A model generated the notes under the pieces. It was not told the origin of the DNA and ran no database searches. It saw only the letters and a program-made list of their open reading frames with translations. Source: Azomonas tarimensis (GTDB lineage Bacteria > Pseudomonadota > Gammaproteobacteria > Pseudomonadales > Pseudomonadaceae). Taken from it: a DNA stretch of 64,000 nucleotides. How positions within the stretch are numbered: position 1 is the stretch's first letter; every line of letters starts with the position of its first letter. A program made the translations under genes and the position numbers. Positions 43,432 to 55,379 of the stretch are shown here, piece by piece. The stretch is taken from contig NZ_JBHRXZ010000024.1 of NCBI RefSeq assembly GCF_042648805.1, positions 124,001-188,000 of the forward strand, written 5' to 3'.

Positions 43432-44505
43432 CTACCAGCGGTAACGCAGGCGCATGACGGACTGCTCTGGCACTGACGGTGTCTCGGCTACGCTTTCTTC
43501 GGCACCGTCCAGGGCCTGATCTGCTTCGTCCAAGGGTTGGGTGGCATCGACCGGGTCGGCCTCGACCGGCACTTCGTACAGACGTGCCAGCGCCAACTGC
43601 GAGCGCAGCTGCTCGGGGTCGGCTTCGAGCCGATAGATCAGCCGATCCGCCTCCATCTGATGCAACTGCCCACCCAGCGGTTGCAACAAACGGTTCAGCT
43701 CAGCAAAGCGGGAGATGTCGGCGCCTTCAATTTCAAGCAGGATGGGCTCTGCCTGGCCTGGCGCGCTGACAAACAATGGCGCAATGAAAGCATGCGCCTC
43801 GCGCATCACCTCGTCGGCCAGCGCCTCGCGGCTGTCGGCAGATACCTCGCCCTGCTGCTGCCGGTCACCAAGCCAGAGCTGCCAGGCGGCACGCCATTGT
43901 TCGTCGCCACCCTGGGCATGGACTGCCAGCAGGGCATCGGCGTCGTAGCGAGCGGCGTGGCTCTCGAGTTCATCACTGCCTTCTCTGATCGCCTCCGGGG
44001 TGATGGACAACTGCTCGGTGAGATCAGCCAGCGGCAGACGCAACGGCAAACCACGATACTGTGCCGCGGTCCTCAGCGTCTCGGCCTGACGCTGGCCATC
44101 ACCTATCAGTTGCGTGCCGACATCGTCTTCGTTCAACCACCAGGTCAGCAGCACCGGGCGATCCGGCCCCCATATGCCCAGACCGGCCTCGCGCAGCACG
44201 CGCTGGACCGACGCCGCATCGAACTCGACCAGCAACGCCTCGCCACGGGTACCGAACTGCCGGACCAGCTCGCGCGGCTCATCGCGCAGGGCCTTGAGCG
44301 CGTCGCTGCTGACGGCTTGCGGATCGCCGGTCAGGCGCAGCACGAGGGTATCGAAGGCGCGGCGCAACTGCTCCTCACGCGCCTCGTCCTGGTCAGCGCG
44401 AATCGGCTCGCGAACCTGATACAGGCCTTCCAGCGGTTGCGCCAGCGCCGGCAGGATCGGCAGCGACGCGAGGCACAGGACCAGACAGCGAACAAATGGG
44501 CGCAT
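43432..44505 (-). CDS. DUF2066 periplasmic protein
   Basis: This 357-residue protein has a signal peptide (cleavage near ALA-QPL, about 22) and the DUF2066 pattern (LTGDPQAVSSDALKAL, WGPDRPVLLTWWLNED). The family is of unknown function and is typically found between purM and hda in pseudomonads, as here. The C-terminal 40 residues are acidic and low-complexity. It is divergent from purM. Confidence 0.88.
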   Translation of the reverse strand: MRPFVRCLVLCLASLPILPALAQPLEGLYQVREPIRADQDEAREEQLRRAFDTLVLRLTGDPQAVSSDALKALRDEPRELVRQFGTRGEALLVEFDAASVQRVLREAGLGIWGPDRPVLLTWWLNEDDVGTQLIGDGQRQAETLRTAAQYRGLPLRLPLADLTEQLSITPEAIREGSDELESHAARYDADALLAVHAQGGDEQWRAAWQLWLGDRQQQGEVSADSREALADEVMREAHAFIAPLFVSAPGQAEPILLEIEGADISRFAELNRLLQPLGGQLHQMEADRLIYRLEADPEQLRSQLALARLYEVPVEADPVDATQPLDEADQALDGAEESVAETPSVPEQSVMRLRYRW

Positions 44506-44628
44506 GGAATCATCTCTCGGAAGGGCAGGCCAGGCAGGGCGAGCGGACGCAGACGCACTACCTTAAACAGCTACCCCCGGCAGGGCAACCGGAGCCGCCG
44601 TGGCGGGATAGGCGCTGTGGGGCAAGCC

Positions 44629-44637
44629 TGATAAAAT
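44629..44637 (+). promoter_or_regulatory. Extended -10 promoter element for purM
   Basis: TGATAAAAT fits an extended -10 (TG, one base, TAAAAT) about 70 bp upstream of the purM ATG. No good -35 is seen, as expected for extended -10 promoters. Confidence 0.45.
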
Positions 44638-44705
44638 CGCCAGCCTTTCAGGGCCGGTCCCGCTACCCGGTCGACTCGCAATTCCTTCACGGGCCCCTAT
44701 CTTCT

Positions 44706-45764
44706 ATGAGCAAGCAACCCTCCCTCAGCTACAAGGACGCCGGTGTCGATATCGATGCAGGCGAAGCGCTGGTCGAACGCATCAAGGGCGTCGCCAAACG
44801 CACCGCACGGCCAGAGGTGATGGGAGGCCTCGGCGGTTTTGGCGCCCTCTGTGAAATTCCCGCCGGCTACCGTCAGCCCGTACTGGTGTCGGGTACCGAC
44901 GGCGTCGGCACCAAGTTGCGACTGGCGATGGACCTGGGCAAGCACGACAGCATCGGCATCGACCTGGTGGCCATGTGCGTCAACGACCTGGTCGTCTGCG
45001 GTGCCGAGCCCTTGTTCTTTCTTGATTATTACGCCACTGGCAAGCTCAACGTGGACATCGCCGCGCGGGTCGTCACCGGCATCGGCGAAGGTTGCGAGCT
45101 TGCCGGCTGCTCGCTGGTGGGCGGCGAGACCGCCGAGATGCCCGGCATGTACGAGGGTGAGGACTACGACCTGGCCGGTTTCTGCGTCGGCGTCGTGGAA
45201 AAGAGCGAGATCATCGATGGCTCCAGGGTGCAGGCCGGCGACGCCCTGATCGCCCTGCCCTCGTCCGGCCCGCACTCCAATGGCTATTCGCTGATCCGCA
45301 AGATCATCGAAGTCAGCGGCAGCGACGTCGCCGCTACCGAGCTCGACGGCATGCCGCTGGCAGATCTGCTCATGGCGCCGACGCGCATCTATGTCAAGGC
45401 GCTGCTCAAGCTCATCGCCGACACCGGGGCGGTCAAGGCGATGGCGCACATCACTGGCGGCGGCCTGCTGGACAACATTCCCCGCGTCCTGCCCCAGGGC
45501 GCCCAGGCGGTCATCGACATCGCCAGTTGGAACCGCCCTGCGGTATTCGACTGGCTGCGCGAGCAAGGCAACGTCGAGGAAAACGAGATGCACCGCGTCC
45601 TCAACTGCGGGGTGGGCATGGTCATCTGCGTGGCCCAGGAGCAGATCGACGCCGCGCTGGCGAGCCTCAAGGGTTCAGGCGAGTCGCCATGGGTCATCGG
45701 TCACATCGGCCTGTGTGCCGACGATCAGCCACGCGTGGCGCTGAACAACCTGAAACGCCACTGA
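44706..45764 (+). CDS. purM: Phosphoribosylformylglycinamidine cyclo-ligase (AIR synthetase)
   Basis: This 352-residue enzyme closes the imidazole ring in purine synthesis. Signatures include SYKDAGVDIDAG, SGTDGVGTKLRLA, VNDLVVCGAEPLFFLDY, GGETAEMPG and HITGGGLLDNIPR. The start is ATG 44706; the upstream frame is unrelated. Its stop overlaps purN by one base. Confidence 0.98.
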   Translation: MSKQPSLSYKDAGVDIDAGEALVERIKGVAKRTARPEVMGGLGGFGALCEIPAGYRQPVLVSGTDGVGTKLRLAMDLGKHDSIGIDLVAMCVNDLVVCGAEPLFFLDYYATGKLNVDIAARVVTGIGEGCELAGCSLVGGETAEMPGMYEGEDYDLAGFCVGVVEKSEIIDGSRVQAGDALIALPSSGPHSNGYSLIRKIIEVSGSDVAATELDGMPLADLLMAPTRIYVKALLKLIADTGAVKAMAHITGGGLLDNIPRVLPQGAQAVIDIASWNRPAVFDWLREQGNVEENEMHRVLNCGVGMVICVAQEQIDAALASLKGSGESPWVIGHIGLCADDQPRVALNNLKRH

Positions 45765-46420
45765 TGCGCCCTCGCTGCAATGTCGTGGTGCTGATCTCCG
45801 GCAACGGCAGCAACCTGCAGGCACTGATCGACAGCCAGGACGAAAGCCACCCCATGCAGGTGCGCGCGGTCATTTCCAACCGTGCCGAAGCCTACGGCCT
45901 GCAGCGTGCCGCGACTGCCGGCATCGACACCCAGGTGATCGATCACCGGTCCTATGCCAGCCGCGACGCCTTCGATGATGCGTTGATCAGGGCCATCGAC
46001 ACCTATCAGCCGCAACTGGTCGTGCTTGCAGGCTTCATGCGGATCCTGACCGAGGCATTCGTCCAGCATTATCATGGGCGCCTACTGAACATTCACCCGT
46101 CCCTGCTACCGCAGTACAAGGGCCTCGACACCCATCGCCGCGTACTGGCGGCCGGTGATCCTGCACATGGCTGCAGCGTACATTTCGTCACCGCGGAACT
46201 GGATGGCGGGCCGGTGGCCGTCCAGGCTGCGATTGGGGTCCATCCCGGCGAGGATATCGCCGCCCTGACCGCCCGTGTTCACGCTCTGGAACACCTGATC
46301 TACCCGCTGGCAGTGCGCTGGTTTGCTGAAGGCCGCTTGCGTCTGGGCGATCGAGGCGCGATGCTGGACGGCGAGCCCCTGCCAGCCAATGGCCATGTAG
46401 TGAGATCCGAGGAGATTTGA
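45764..46420 (+). CDS. purN: Phosphoribosylglycinamide formyltransferase
   Basis: This 218-residue enzyme transfers formyl from 10-formyl-THF to GAR. It has ISGNGSNLQAL (11-21), VVLAGFMRIL, the catalytic NIHPSLLP with Asn and His, and the Asp in TAELDGGPV. The start ATG shares its A with the purM TGA (TGATG). Confidence 0.98.
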   Translation: MRPRCNVVVLISGNGSNLQALIDSQDESHPMQVRAVISNRAEAYGLQRAATAGIDTQVIDHRSYASRDAFDDALIRAIDTYQPQLVVLAGFMRILTEAFVQHYHGRLLNIHPSLLPQYKGLDTHRRVLAAGDPAHGCSVHFVTAELDGGPVAVQAAIGVHPGEDIAALTARVHALEHLIYPLAVRWFAEGRLRLGDRGAMLDGEPLPANGHVVRSEEI

Positions 46421-47131
46421 ATGCGTCGTGCCCTGCTGCTTGCCCTTGCCGTGCTGGCCATGCCGTTGCAGGCGGTCGAGCTCAAGCCCTTCACCGCCAA
46501 GTACACGGCCGACTGGAAACAGGTGCCCATGAGCGGCACGGCCGAACGCCGCCTGAGCAAGCTCGACGATGACCGCTGGCGACTGGACTTCGAGGCTTCC
46601 ATGCTGGTGGCGAGCTTCGGCGAACGCAGCACCTTCACGCTGGACGGCGACCGTTTCGTGCCCCACGACTACCGCCTCAAGCGCGGCGGCCTGGGCAAGG
46701 CGAAGCGGATCGAACACCACTTCGACTGGGCTGCTCGCCAGATAGTCGGCAAGGAGCGGGACAGCGAGCTGCGACTGCCGCTCAACCAGGGGCTGCTGGA
46801 CAAGTCGACCTATCAACTGGCGCTGCAGTATGACGTGGCCGCCGGACAGCACAGCATGAGCTACCAGGTGCTCGATGGCGACGAGATCGAGACCTACGAC
46901 TTCCGGGTGCTCGGCGAGGAAGTCATAGAGACCCGTGCCGGTCGGCTCGATGCGATCAAGGTCGAGCGTGTCCGTGATCCGACCCAGAGCAACCGCCAGA
47001 CCATTCTCTGGTTCGCCAAGGACTGGGACTTCCTGCTCGTCCGCCTGCATCAGGTCGAGCGCGACGGCAAGGCCTACCAGATCATGCTCGAAGGCGGCAG
47101 CGTCGACGGCCAGACCGTCAAAGGCAGCTGA
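46421..47131 (+). CDS. DUF3108 periplasmic protein
   Basis: This 236-residue protein has a signal peptide (cleavage near LQA-VEL, about 18) and a beta-rich body of the DUF3108 family. It starts directly at the base after the purN stop with GAGGAG just upstream, so it is in the purMN operon. The purMN-DUF3108 neighbourhood is standard in pseudomonads. Function is unknown. Confidence 0.87.
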   Translation: MRRALLLALAVLAMPLQAVELKPFTAKYTADWKQVPMSGTAERRLSKLDDDRWRLDFEASMLVASFGERSTFTLDGDRFVPHDYRLKRGGLGKAKRIEHHFDWAARQIVGKERDSELRLPLNQGLLDKSTYQLALQYDVAAGQHSMSYQVLDGDEIETYDFRVLGEEVIETRAGRLDAIKVERVRDPTQSNRQTILWFAKDWDFLLVRLHQVERDGKAYQIMLEGGSVDGQTVKGS

Positions 47132-47137
47132 GCCGTG

Positions 47138-47809
47138 ATGCCTGGCAAGCTGACCATGAAGTCGCCGCTACTGCTCGCCGGACTGCTACCGCTGCTGGCA
47201 GGCTGCCAGGCCCTGGTGGGGCGTGACCTGCCCACCCCCGAGCACCCCGGCGAACGCTGGCAGGGTGAGGTCATCCGACAGGACAGCCGCTTCTGGTTCA
47301 GCCCCTGCGGAGATGGCCGCCGGTTCGAGGTGGCAGGCCTGGATAGCCTGTTGCAGGAAGCGGCAGAGCGTCGTTTCCCGCTTTTTCTCGACATGCGTGC
47401 CCGGCTGGGGACGAGCGATGCGACCGGCGCCGACGGCCGACTGACCTTCACCCGTCTCTACCGGCTGGAGAACGAGGGACCTGGCTGCGCGGACCCCAAC
47501 TTCAGACAGATGATCCTGCGTGCCGGTGGGCATGAGCCGGGTTGGCAGATCGAAATCTCCAGCCAGGGCCTGCTGCTGCAGCGCCTTGGCGAAGCACCGC
47601 GCGCCCTGCCCTATCTCGAGGAACAGCTGCCCGAGGGCAGGCTGAGCTTTTCCAGCGAGGCCGATGGCGAGCAGCTCGAGCTGTGGATCGCGCCGCAGCG
47701 CTGTGAAGACAACGCCAGTGGCGCGCTCACTCACCTCACCGCCACATTCCAGCAGGGTGGACAGTCCTATCGGGGCTGCGCCTACCTCGGAGGTGCGCGC
47801 AGCGACTGA
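47138..47809 (+). CDS. Predicted lipoprotein (COG3650-like)
   Basis: This protein has lipobox LLAGC and two cysteine-containing segments (WFSPCGDGRRF near the N-terminus, YRGCAYLGG at the C-terminus), recalling small envelope lipoproteins of COG3650/META-like type; that assignment is tentative. Start candidates are ATG 47138 (223 residues) and ATG 47156, which begins exactly at the signal peptide. It follows the DUF3108 gene by 6 bp. Confidence 0.7.
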   Translation: MPGKLTMKSPLLLAGLLPLLAGCQALVGRDLPTPEHPGERWQGEVIRQDSRFWFSPCGDGRRFEVAGLDSLLQEAAERRFPLFLDMRARLGTSDATGADGRLTFTRLYRLENEGPGCADPNFRQMILRAGGHEPGWQIEISSQGLLLQRLGEAPRALPYLEEQLPEGRLSFSSEADGEQLELWIAPQRCEDNASGALTHLTATFQQGGQSYRGCAYLGGARSD

Positions 47810-47848
47810 GCCGTCCGTCTGCCCTCGCGCCGTCAGCGTTCTGCCCAC

Positions 47849-48178
47849 TCAGTCCCAGGGTTTGCCCTGGGTCTTCTCATTCTGCTTCAACCTCAGCTGC
47901 ATGGCCGCCTTGGCCAGCATGTGGGCACTGACTGGCGCAGTGATGAAGAGAAACAGCGTCAGCAGCAGTTCATGCAGGCTCAGGCTGTCGCCGCGGACAC
48001 TGAAGAACAGCAGTGACGCGATCACGATGGCGCCAACCCCTAGCGTGGTGGCCTTGGTCGGGCCATGCAAACGGGTATAGAAGTCCGGTAACCGATACAG
48101 GCCAATTGCACCGATCAGCATAAAAAGGCTACCGATTAGCAGCAGCAGGCTCACCAGAATTTCCACCAGCAAGGGCAT
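47849..48178 (-). CDS. mnhG: Mrp-type Na+/H+ antiporter subunit G
   Basis: This 109-residue protein has three membrane helices and the subunit G signature GLYRLPDFYTRLHGPTKATT. It is part of the multisubunit monovalent cation/proton antiporter. It is the last gene of the operon, 11 bp after mnhF. ATG 48178 is chosen by homology; the frame is open further upstream in the wrong context. Confidence 0.93.
   Translation of the reverse strand: MPLLVEILVSLLLLIGSLFMLIGAIGLYRLPDFYTRLHGPTKATTLGVGAIVIASLLFFSVRGDSLSLHELLLTLFLFITAPVSAHMLAKAAMQLRLKQNEKTQGKPWD
47854..47871 (+). terminator. Hairpin at the end of the purMN operon, inside the 3' end of mnhG
   Basis: CCCAGGG (47854-47860), loop TTTG and CCCTGGG (47865-47871) form a perfect 7-bp stem, followed on the plus strand by pyrimidine-rich TCTTCTCATTCT. 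It overlaps the last codons of convergent mnhG, so both transcripts pass through it. Confidence 0.5.
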
Positions 48179-48189
48179 GCGCAAGCTCC

Positions 48190-48459
48190 TCAGTCGATGA
48201 TGTCGCCATGGAGCAGGTGCTTGGCCACTGCTACCGTGCCGACGAAGCCCATTACCGCGATCAGCAGAGCGGCCTCGAAAAACAGATCGGATCCCAGCCA
48301 GATGCCGAAAATGACGATCAGGGCCAGGGCGTTGATATAAAGCGTGTCCAGCGCGAGCACTCGATCCGGCATGTCGGGCCCCAGAAACAGCCTGACCACC
48401 GTCAAGACTGCCGCCAGCCCCAGCAACACCAGACAGAACAGGATTACGGCGTTGAGCAT
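48190..48459 (-). CDS. mnhF: Mrp-type Na+/H+ antiporter subunit F
   Basis: This 89-residue protein has three membrane helices, with RLFLGPDMPDRVLALDTL characteristic of subunit F. It overlaps the 3' end of mnhE by 16 bp. Confidence 0.93.
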   Translation of the reverse strand: MLNAVILFCLVLLGLAAVLTVVRLFLGPDMPDRVLALDTLYINALALIVIFGIWLGSDLFFEAALLIAVMGFVGTVAVAKHLLHGDIID

Positions 48460-48947
48460 TGGAAGATCTCCAGCAGCGGGGCCTCATAGCGCATCTTGAC
48501 TTCCGCAGCCAATTTTTCCGGCTCCGGTGCGTCCAGCGCATGGATCAGCAAGGTCTTGTGGTCTGGGCTGAGCACCGCGGAAACCGTTCCCGGCGTCAGC
48601 GACAGGACGCTGGTCAGCACGGCGAGCACAAACTCGTCCTCAATCTCCATGGGCACTTCCACAAAGGCGGGCCGAAGCTTGTGTGTCGGCCCGAGCACCA
48701 GCCTGGCCACCTGCAGGTTGGCTGTGACGATGTCGCCGAGCACTCGCAAGAAGAACTTGATGAGCTTGAGTGGACTGCGCACGTCCGGCACGCTAATCAG
48801 AAACTCCCTGCATAACATCGAGATAACCCAGCCGAGGAATACCCCCAGAAGCAAATGTCCGAAGCTCAAGGTATTGTTGAGCAGCAGCCACAGCAAGGTG
48901 AGAAACACCGTCAGGCTGGGGCTCGGTAACCAGCGAGAGCGCGTCAC
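48444..48947 (-). CDS. mnhE: Mrp-type Na+/H+ antiporter subunit E
   Basis: This 167-residue protein has N-terminal hydrophobic segments and a cytoplasmic domain (SLTPGTVSAVLSPDHKTLLI). The start is GTG 48947, overlapping the mnhD stop (GTGA). Subunit E is needed for assembly of the antiporter. Confidence 0.93.
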   Translation of the reverse strand: MTRSRWLPSPSLTVFLTLLWLLLNNTLSFGHLLLGVFLGWVISMLCREFLISVPDVRSPLKLIKFFLRVLGDIVTANLQVARLVLGPTHKLRPAFVEVPMEIEDEFVLAVLTSVLSLTPGTVSAVLSPDHKTLLIHALDAPEPEKLAAEVKMRYEAPLLEIFQCSTP

Positions 48948-50455
48948 AGTTCACCTCCCCACACGATCTGCATGTAAGGCCCGAGGTCTAGGATCTGATC
49001 CACCGCCGCACTGATGTAGGCCTGCAGAGGATTGGCTGCAACCACCAGCCAGAGACTGCAGGAAAGCAGCGCCGCGCAGGCCAGCAGGCGTACCGGATCG
49101 CTTTTGTCTGCCTGACACTGCGGTGCGGGCTCACCGGCTGCGCGCCAGAAGATCAAGCTTCCGGTCCGGCTGCTGGCGATCACCATCACCAGCCCGCCGA
49201 GCAGCACCACCGCCCACAACGCCACCTGGGAAACGCCTGACTCGGCGGCGCGCAACAGCATGACCTTGCCGAGGAAACCGGAGAATGGCGGTAGTCCGAC
49301 CACTGAAATAGCGCCAACAAAAAACAATGTTCCTAGCAACAGGGGCTGGCGGATGCTGGCATAAGTCACCATCTGGCCGCCTGCTGGGCCACGCTGGCGG
49401 ATGACCAGGTCAGCCAGCAGGAAGAGCCCGCCTGCAACCAGGGTACTGTGAATGAGATAGTACAGGGCCGCCTTGAGCCCTGCCGCGCTGCCCATGGCAA
49501 TACCAGCAAGCAAGGTGCCCACCGATACCACCACCAGATAGGCCAGCATGCGCTGGAAATCACGCGCCGCCAGTGCACCCAGCACGCCTAGAGCCAAGGT
49601 CACGAGGGCCAGGGGCCAGAGCCAAGCGTTGGCCATGTTCGCGAGATCGCCCGCCTCGCTGCCGAACACCAGAGTGAACACCCGCAGGATCGCGTACAAA
49701 CCAATTTTAGTCATGATCGCGAACAGGGCCGCTACTGGCGCAGTCGCCGACGCATAGGCGCTGGGCAACCAGAAGTGCAGCGGCAAGATCGCTGCTTTCA
49801 GTCCGAACACCACCAGCAACAAGAACCCGCCTGCGGCGAGCAAGGGCGAGACATCCGGGCCTGCCGCTGCGACACGCGCCGCCAGGTCAGCCATGTTCAG
49901 GGTGCCGGTCAGTCCATATAGCAAGGCGATGCCGATCAGGAACAGCGAGGAGCCCAGCAGGTTGAGCACCACATAATGCAACCCCGCCCGCACACGCCCC
50001 GCGCCATGGCCATGCAGCAGCAGCGCGTAGGAGGCGATCAGCAAGATCTCGAAGAACACGAACAGGTTGAACAGGTCGCCAGTCAAGAAAGCACCGTTGA
50101 TTCCCACCAACTGGAACTGGAACAAGGCGTGGAAATTGGGTCCCCGTGCATCATCGCCCCGCGCGGCGTACAGGAGTGCAAAGGCCGCGAGTACCGCGGT
50201 GGTGGTCAGCATCAAGGCGGCAAGCCGATCCAGCACCAACACAATGCCGAACGGCGGCTGCCAGTTGCCCAGGGCGTAAACGCGAAGTTGCCCGTCCCCG
50301 GCAAGCATCAGCAGCAACACCGATATCGGCAGCAGCGACCAGCACGCCAGCAACGATAGTAACCGCTTGGAGTGCAACCCCAGACGATGCGCGAGCAGCA
50401 GCAAGCTGCCGGCGAACAGAGGAATCAGGACGGGCAGGATTACCGCATGGTTCAT
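48944..50455 (-). CDS. mnhD: Mrp-type Na+/H+ antiporter subunit D
   Basis: This 503-residue protein has about 14 membrane helices and is homologous to the proton-pumping NuoM/NuoN subunits of complex I. It has key helices with FFEILLIASYALLLHG and conserved Lys in FGLKAAILPLHFWLPSAY. It overlaps mnhC by ATGA. Confidence 0.96.
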   Translation of the reverse strand: MNHAVILPVLIPLFAGSLLLLAHRLGLHSKRLLSLLACWSLLPISVLLLMLAGDGQLRVYALGNWQPPFGIVLVLDRLAALMLTTTAVLAAFALLYAARGDDARGPNFHALFQFQLVGINGAFLTGDLFNLFVFFEILLIASYALLLHGHGAGRVRAGLHYVVLNLLGSSLFLIGIALLYGLTGTLNMADLAARVAAAGPDVSPLLAAGGFLLLVVFGLKAAILPLHFWLPSAYASATAPVAALFAIMTKIGLYAILRVFTLVFGSEAGDLANMANAWLWPLALVTLALGVLGALAARDFQRMLAYLVVVSVGTLLAGIAMGSAAGLKAALYYLIHSTLVAGGLFLLADLVIRQRGPAGGQMVTYASIRQPLLLGTLFFVGAISVVGLPPFSGFLGKVMLLRAAESGVSQVALWAVVLLGGLVMVIASSRTGSLIFWRAAGEPAPQCQADKSDPVRLLACAALLSCSLWLVVAANPLQAYISAAVDQILDLGPYMQIVWGGEL

Positions 50456-50780
50456 TCGCGCGGCTCCCGGCCATCGACATGATCGGTGCCGAATTCGCCA
50501 ATGCTGCGCAACGCCAGCACCGTGACGAAGGCGGTCATGGCGAAGCCGATGACGATGGCGGTGAGCACCAGCGCCTGGGGCAGCGGATCACCGTACTCGG
50601 CATTATCGGCAATGACCGCTGGGACCCCCGTGGACAGGCGACCCATGGCAAAAATGAACAGATTGACCGCATAGGAAATGAGCGTCAGCCCCATCACCAC
50701 CGGGAAGATGCGGGCACGCAACAGCAGATACACGCCACTGGCGGTCATGATCCCCAACGTGATCGCGAACAACGCCTCCA

Positions 50781-50781
<1 letters not shown>
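50452..50781 (-). CDS. mnhC: Mrp-type Na+/H+ antiporter subunit C
   Basis: This 109-residue NuoK-like protein has three membrane helices (GIMTASGVYLLLRARIFPVV, GLTLISYAVNLFIFAMG). The start ATG shares its A with the mnhA stop; a GTG one codon earlier is possible. Confidence 0.95.
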
Positions 50782-53570
<2,789 letters not shown>

Positions 53571-53712
53571 GAATAACTCCTTAACGGCTCCTCACAAGGG
53601 CCGGAACAGTGCCCTGCAATGGGCTAGAGCGCCCGGTAGACTACAGGTAGGGCGGGCGCGCGTCGATTATCCATATCGATCAGCGCCGCACCATCGATGA
53701 ATTATTCTGCAA

Positions 53713-53758
53713 AGAAAAAGGCGTGCCTTCTACCCCCTGAGGCAAAAGGACACGCCTT
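53713..53758 (-). terminator. Intrinsic terminator of the glycine-zipper lipoprotein gene
   Basis: AAGGCGTGCCTT (53718-53729) pairs with AAGG-A-CACGCCTT (53746-53758), a long stem with one bulge. On the minus strand it is followed by TTTTTCTTT, a good T-tract. It ends about 30 bp past the gene's stop. Confidence 0.85.
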
Positions 53759-53788
53759 GTCTGGCGCGAAAGTGCCGCTACATTGAGC

Positions 53789-54250
53789 TTATGGCGATAC
53801 GCGGCTGGTACCGTTGACGGTCAGGATGCGCACCCGCTGACCTACCCGGAACACCTGATTCGGCTCAACCGCCTGTACATAGGCACGGGTATTGCCGTCG
53901 TCCTCCCGGACGATGATCTCGACGCCATCCGTGCGGGTGATCCCCTCTTCCGCCGCGGCTCCGGCCATACCGCCGGCCACAGCTCCAATCACAGCCGCCA
54001 CGGCACTGCCACGGCCACCGCCGACGCCACTGCCGGCGATGCCGCCGACCACGGCGCCCGCACCGCTGCCGATGGGCGTCCTGGTTCCTTCGATACGCAC
54101 CGGTCGCAGCGACTCGATGGTGCCCAGGCGCACCGTCTGGACCGAACGCGCCTCAGCGCGGGAATAGGTGTCCCCGGTCTGGGTGGCGGCACAGCCACCC
54201 AGGGTGAGCATCAGGCCCGCCAGAGGAACGATGAACAGAGACTTACGCAT
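53789..54250 (-). CDS. Glycine-zipper outer-membrane lipoprotein (SlyB/PcP-like)
   Basis: This 153-residue protein has lipobox LGGC (Cys20) and a glycine-zipper region (GAVVGGIAGSGVGGG and GAVAGGMAGAAAEEG, about 64-100). A C-terminal beta domain follows (EIIVREDDGNTRAYVQ, FRVGQRVRIL). SlyB-like proteins stabilise the outer membrane, often under PhoP control; no PhoP box is evident here. ATG 54250 has AAGGAG upstream. It is monocistronic with its own terminator. Confidence 0.9.
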   Translation of the reverse strand: MRKSLFIVPLAGLMLTLGGCAATQTGDTYSRAEARSVQTVRLGTIESLRPVRIEGTRTPIGSGAGAVVGGIAGSGVGGGRGSAVAAVIGAVAGGMAGAAAEEGITRTDGVEIIVREDDGNTRAYVQAVEPNQVFRVGQRVRILTVNGTSRVSP

Positions 54251-54400
54251 GACATACTCCTTACCGCCCTGGCCGGGTCGGCGTGATGAGGCTGCTCTTG
54301 GCAAGCGACACGGCTTGGCGCAGCATTGACGACTCTACTCTACGTGAGCGCCGCTACGGACAGCGCCCAGTGGTCGTGCAGCAGAGGTGAGACCTTTTCA

Positions 54401-54688
54401 ATGGATTACTTCATTATCGTTGTGACCACGCTCGCCGGCATTCTCTTTCATGCCTGGCTCTTCGTGCTGTTCCGGCGCTGGGTCGACCGCGATCTCGCGC
54501 TATCGATCGCCGGAGAAGACCCCGCGCGTCGCGAATGGATGCTCGAGCGCCTCGCCCAGTCGCGGCAGTTGAAGATTCGGCGCCGGGACCTGGAGGCGTG
54601 GCTACGGAGCCAGGCCGCCGCCGGGGCTCCCGCTGTCAAGGTGCCAGCCGCTCCCTTGCCCAGTGTTGGCCAAGCCGACGGTAATTGA
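54401..54688 (+). CDS. Small single-pass membrane protein of unknown function
   Basis: This 95-residue protein has an N-terminal membrane helix (YFIIVVTTLAGILFHAWLF, residues 3-21), an Arg-rich helical segment (EDPARREWMLERLAQSRQLK) and a Pro/Ala-rich tail. I do not recognise the family. Its last 53 bp overlap the 3' end of convergent pdxH. Confidence 0.65.
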   Translation: MDYFIIVVTTLAGILFHAWLFVLFRRWVDRDLALSIAGEDPARREWMLERLAQSRQLKIRRRDLEAWLRSQAAAGAPAVKVPAAPLPSVGQADGN

Positions 54689-55283
54689 GGCGGTCGTGCA
54701 GACGGCTTGGCCGTCCCTGCCAGAATTCGATCCGCTCCGGCAGCAGGCGATAACCGCCCCAGTGCGGTGGACAGTGGGGCGGCTCTTCGATGAAACGTTG
54801 CTCGGTCTGCGCCAGTAGCTGCTCCAGCTCGGCGCGCCCGCGCAATACCCGGCTCTGCGGCGATGCCCAGGCCCCCAGGCGGCTGCCCAGCGGGCGAACT
54901 TGATAATAGGCTTCGGACTCGGCCGGCGAGACCTTCTCCACCTTGCCCTCGATGCGCACCTGGCGCTCCAGGGCCGGCCAGAAAAACGTCATGGCCGCCG
55001 AGGGGTTGGCCAGCAACTGGCGCCCCTTGTCGCTTTCATAGTTGGTAAAGAAAGTGAACCCCCGGTCATCCAGGGCCTTGAGCAGCAATATCCGGCAGTG
55101 CGGCCGCCCCTGCTCGTCCACCGTCGCCAAGGTCATGGCGTTGGGCTCGACAGGCGCCTGCTCGGTGCGCATGGCTTCATCGAACCAGAGATTGAACAAG
55201 GCGAATGGATCATCGGGGGCGTTGCTTTCGCTGAGTCCGTCACGGGTGTAATCGCGACGCATATCGGCGAGGGACTGGGTCAT
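54636..55283 (-). CDS. pdxH: Pyridoxamine 5'-phosphate oxidase
   Basis: This 215-residue FMN enzyme makes pyridoxal 5'-phosphate. It has TLATVDEQGRPHCRILLLK, GFTFFTNYESDKGRQL and the C-terminal signature FWQGRPSRLHDRL. The start is ATG 55283 (MTQSLADMRRDY). Convergent overlap with the small membrane protein gene on the other strand. Confidence 0.97.
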   Translation of the reverse strand: MTQSLADMRRDYTRDGLSESNAPDDPFALFNLWFDEAMRTEQAPVEPNAMTLATVDEQGRPHCRILLLKALDDRGFTFFTNYESDKGRQLLANPSAAMTFFWPALERQVRIEGKVEKVSPAESEAYYQVRPLGSRLGAWASPQSRVLRGRAELEQLLAQTEQRFIEEPPHCPPHWGGYRLLPERIEFWQGRPSRLHDRLNYRRLGQHWARERLAP

Positions 55284-55379
55284 GGCAGGACTTCCTGGAG
55301 AGGGAAGCACAGCTTATGCATTCGCCTCGCCCGACTCAACGCGGCCGACAGGCGCCAGCAGTTGGCGCCTGTCGTCTCG

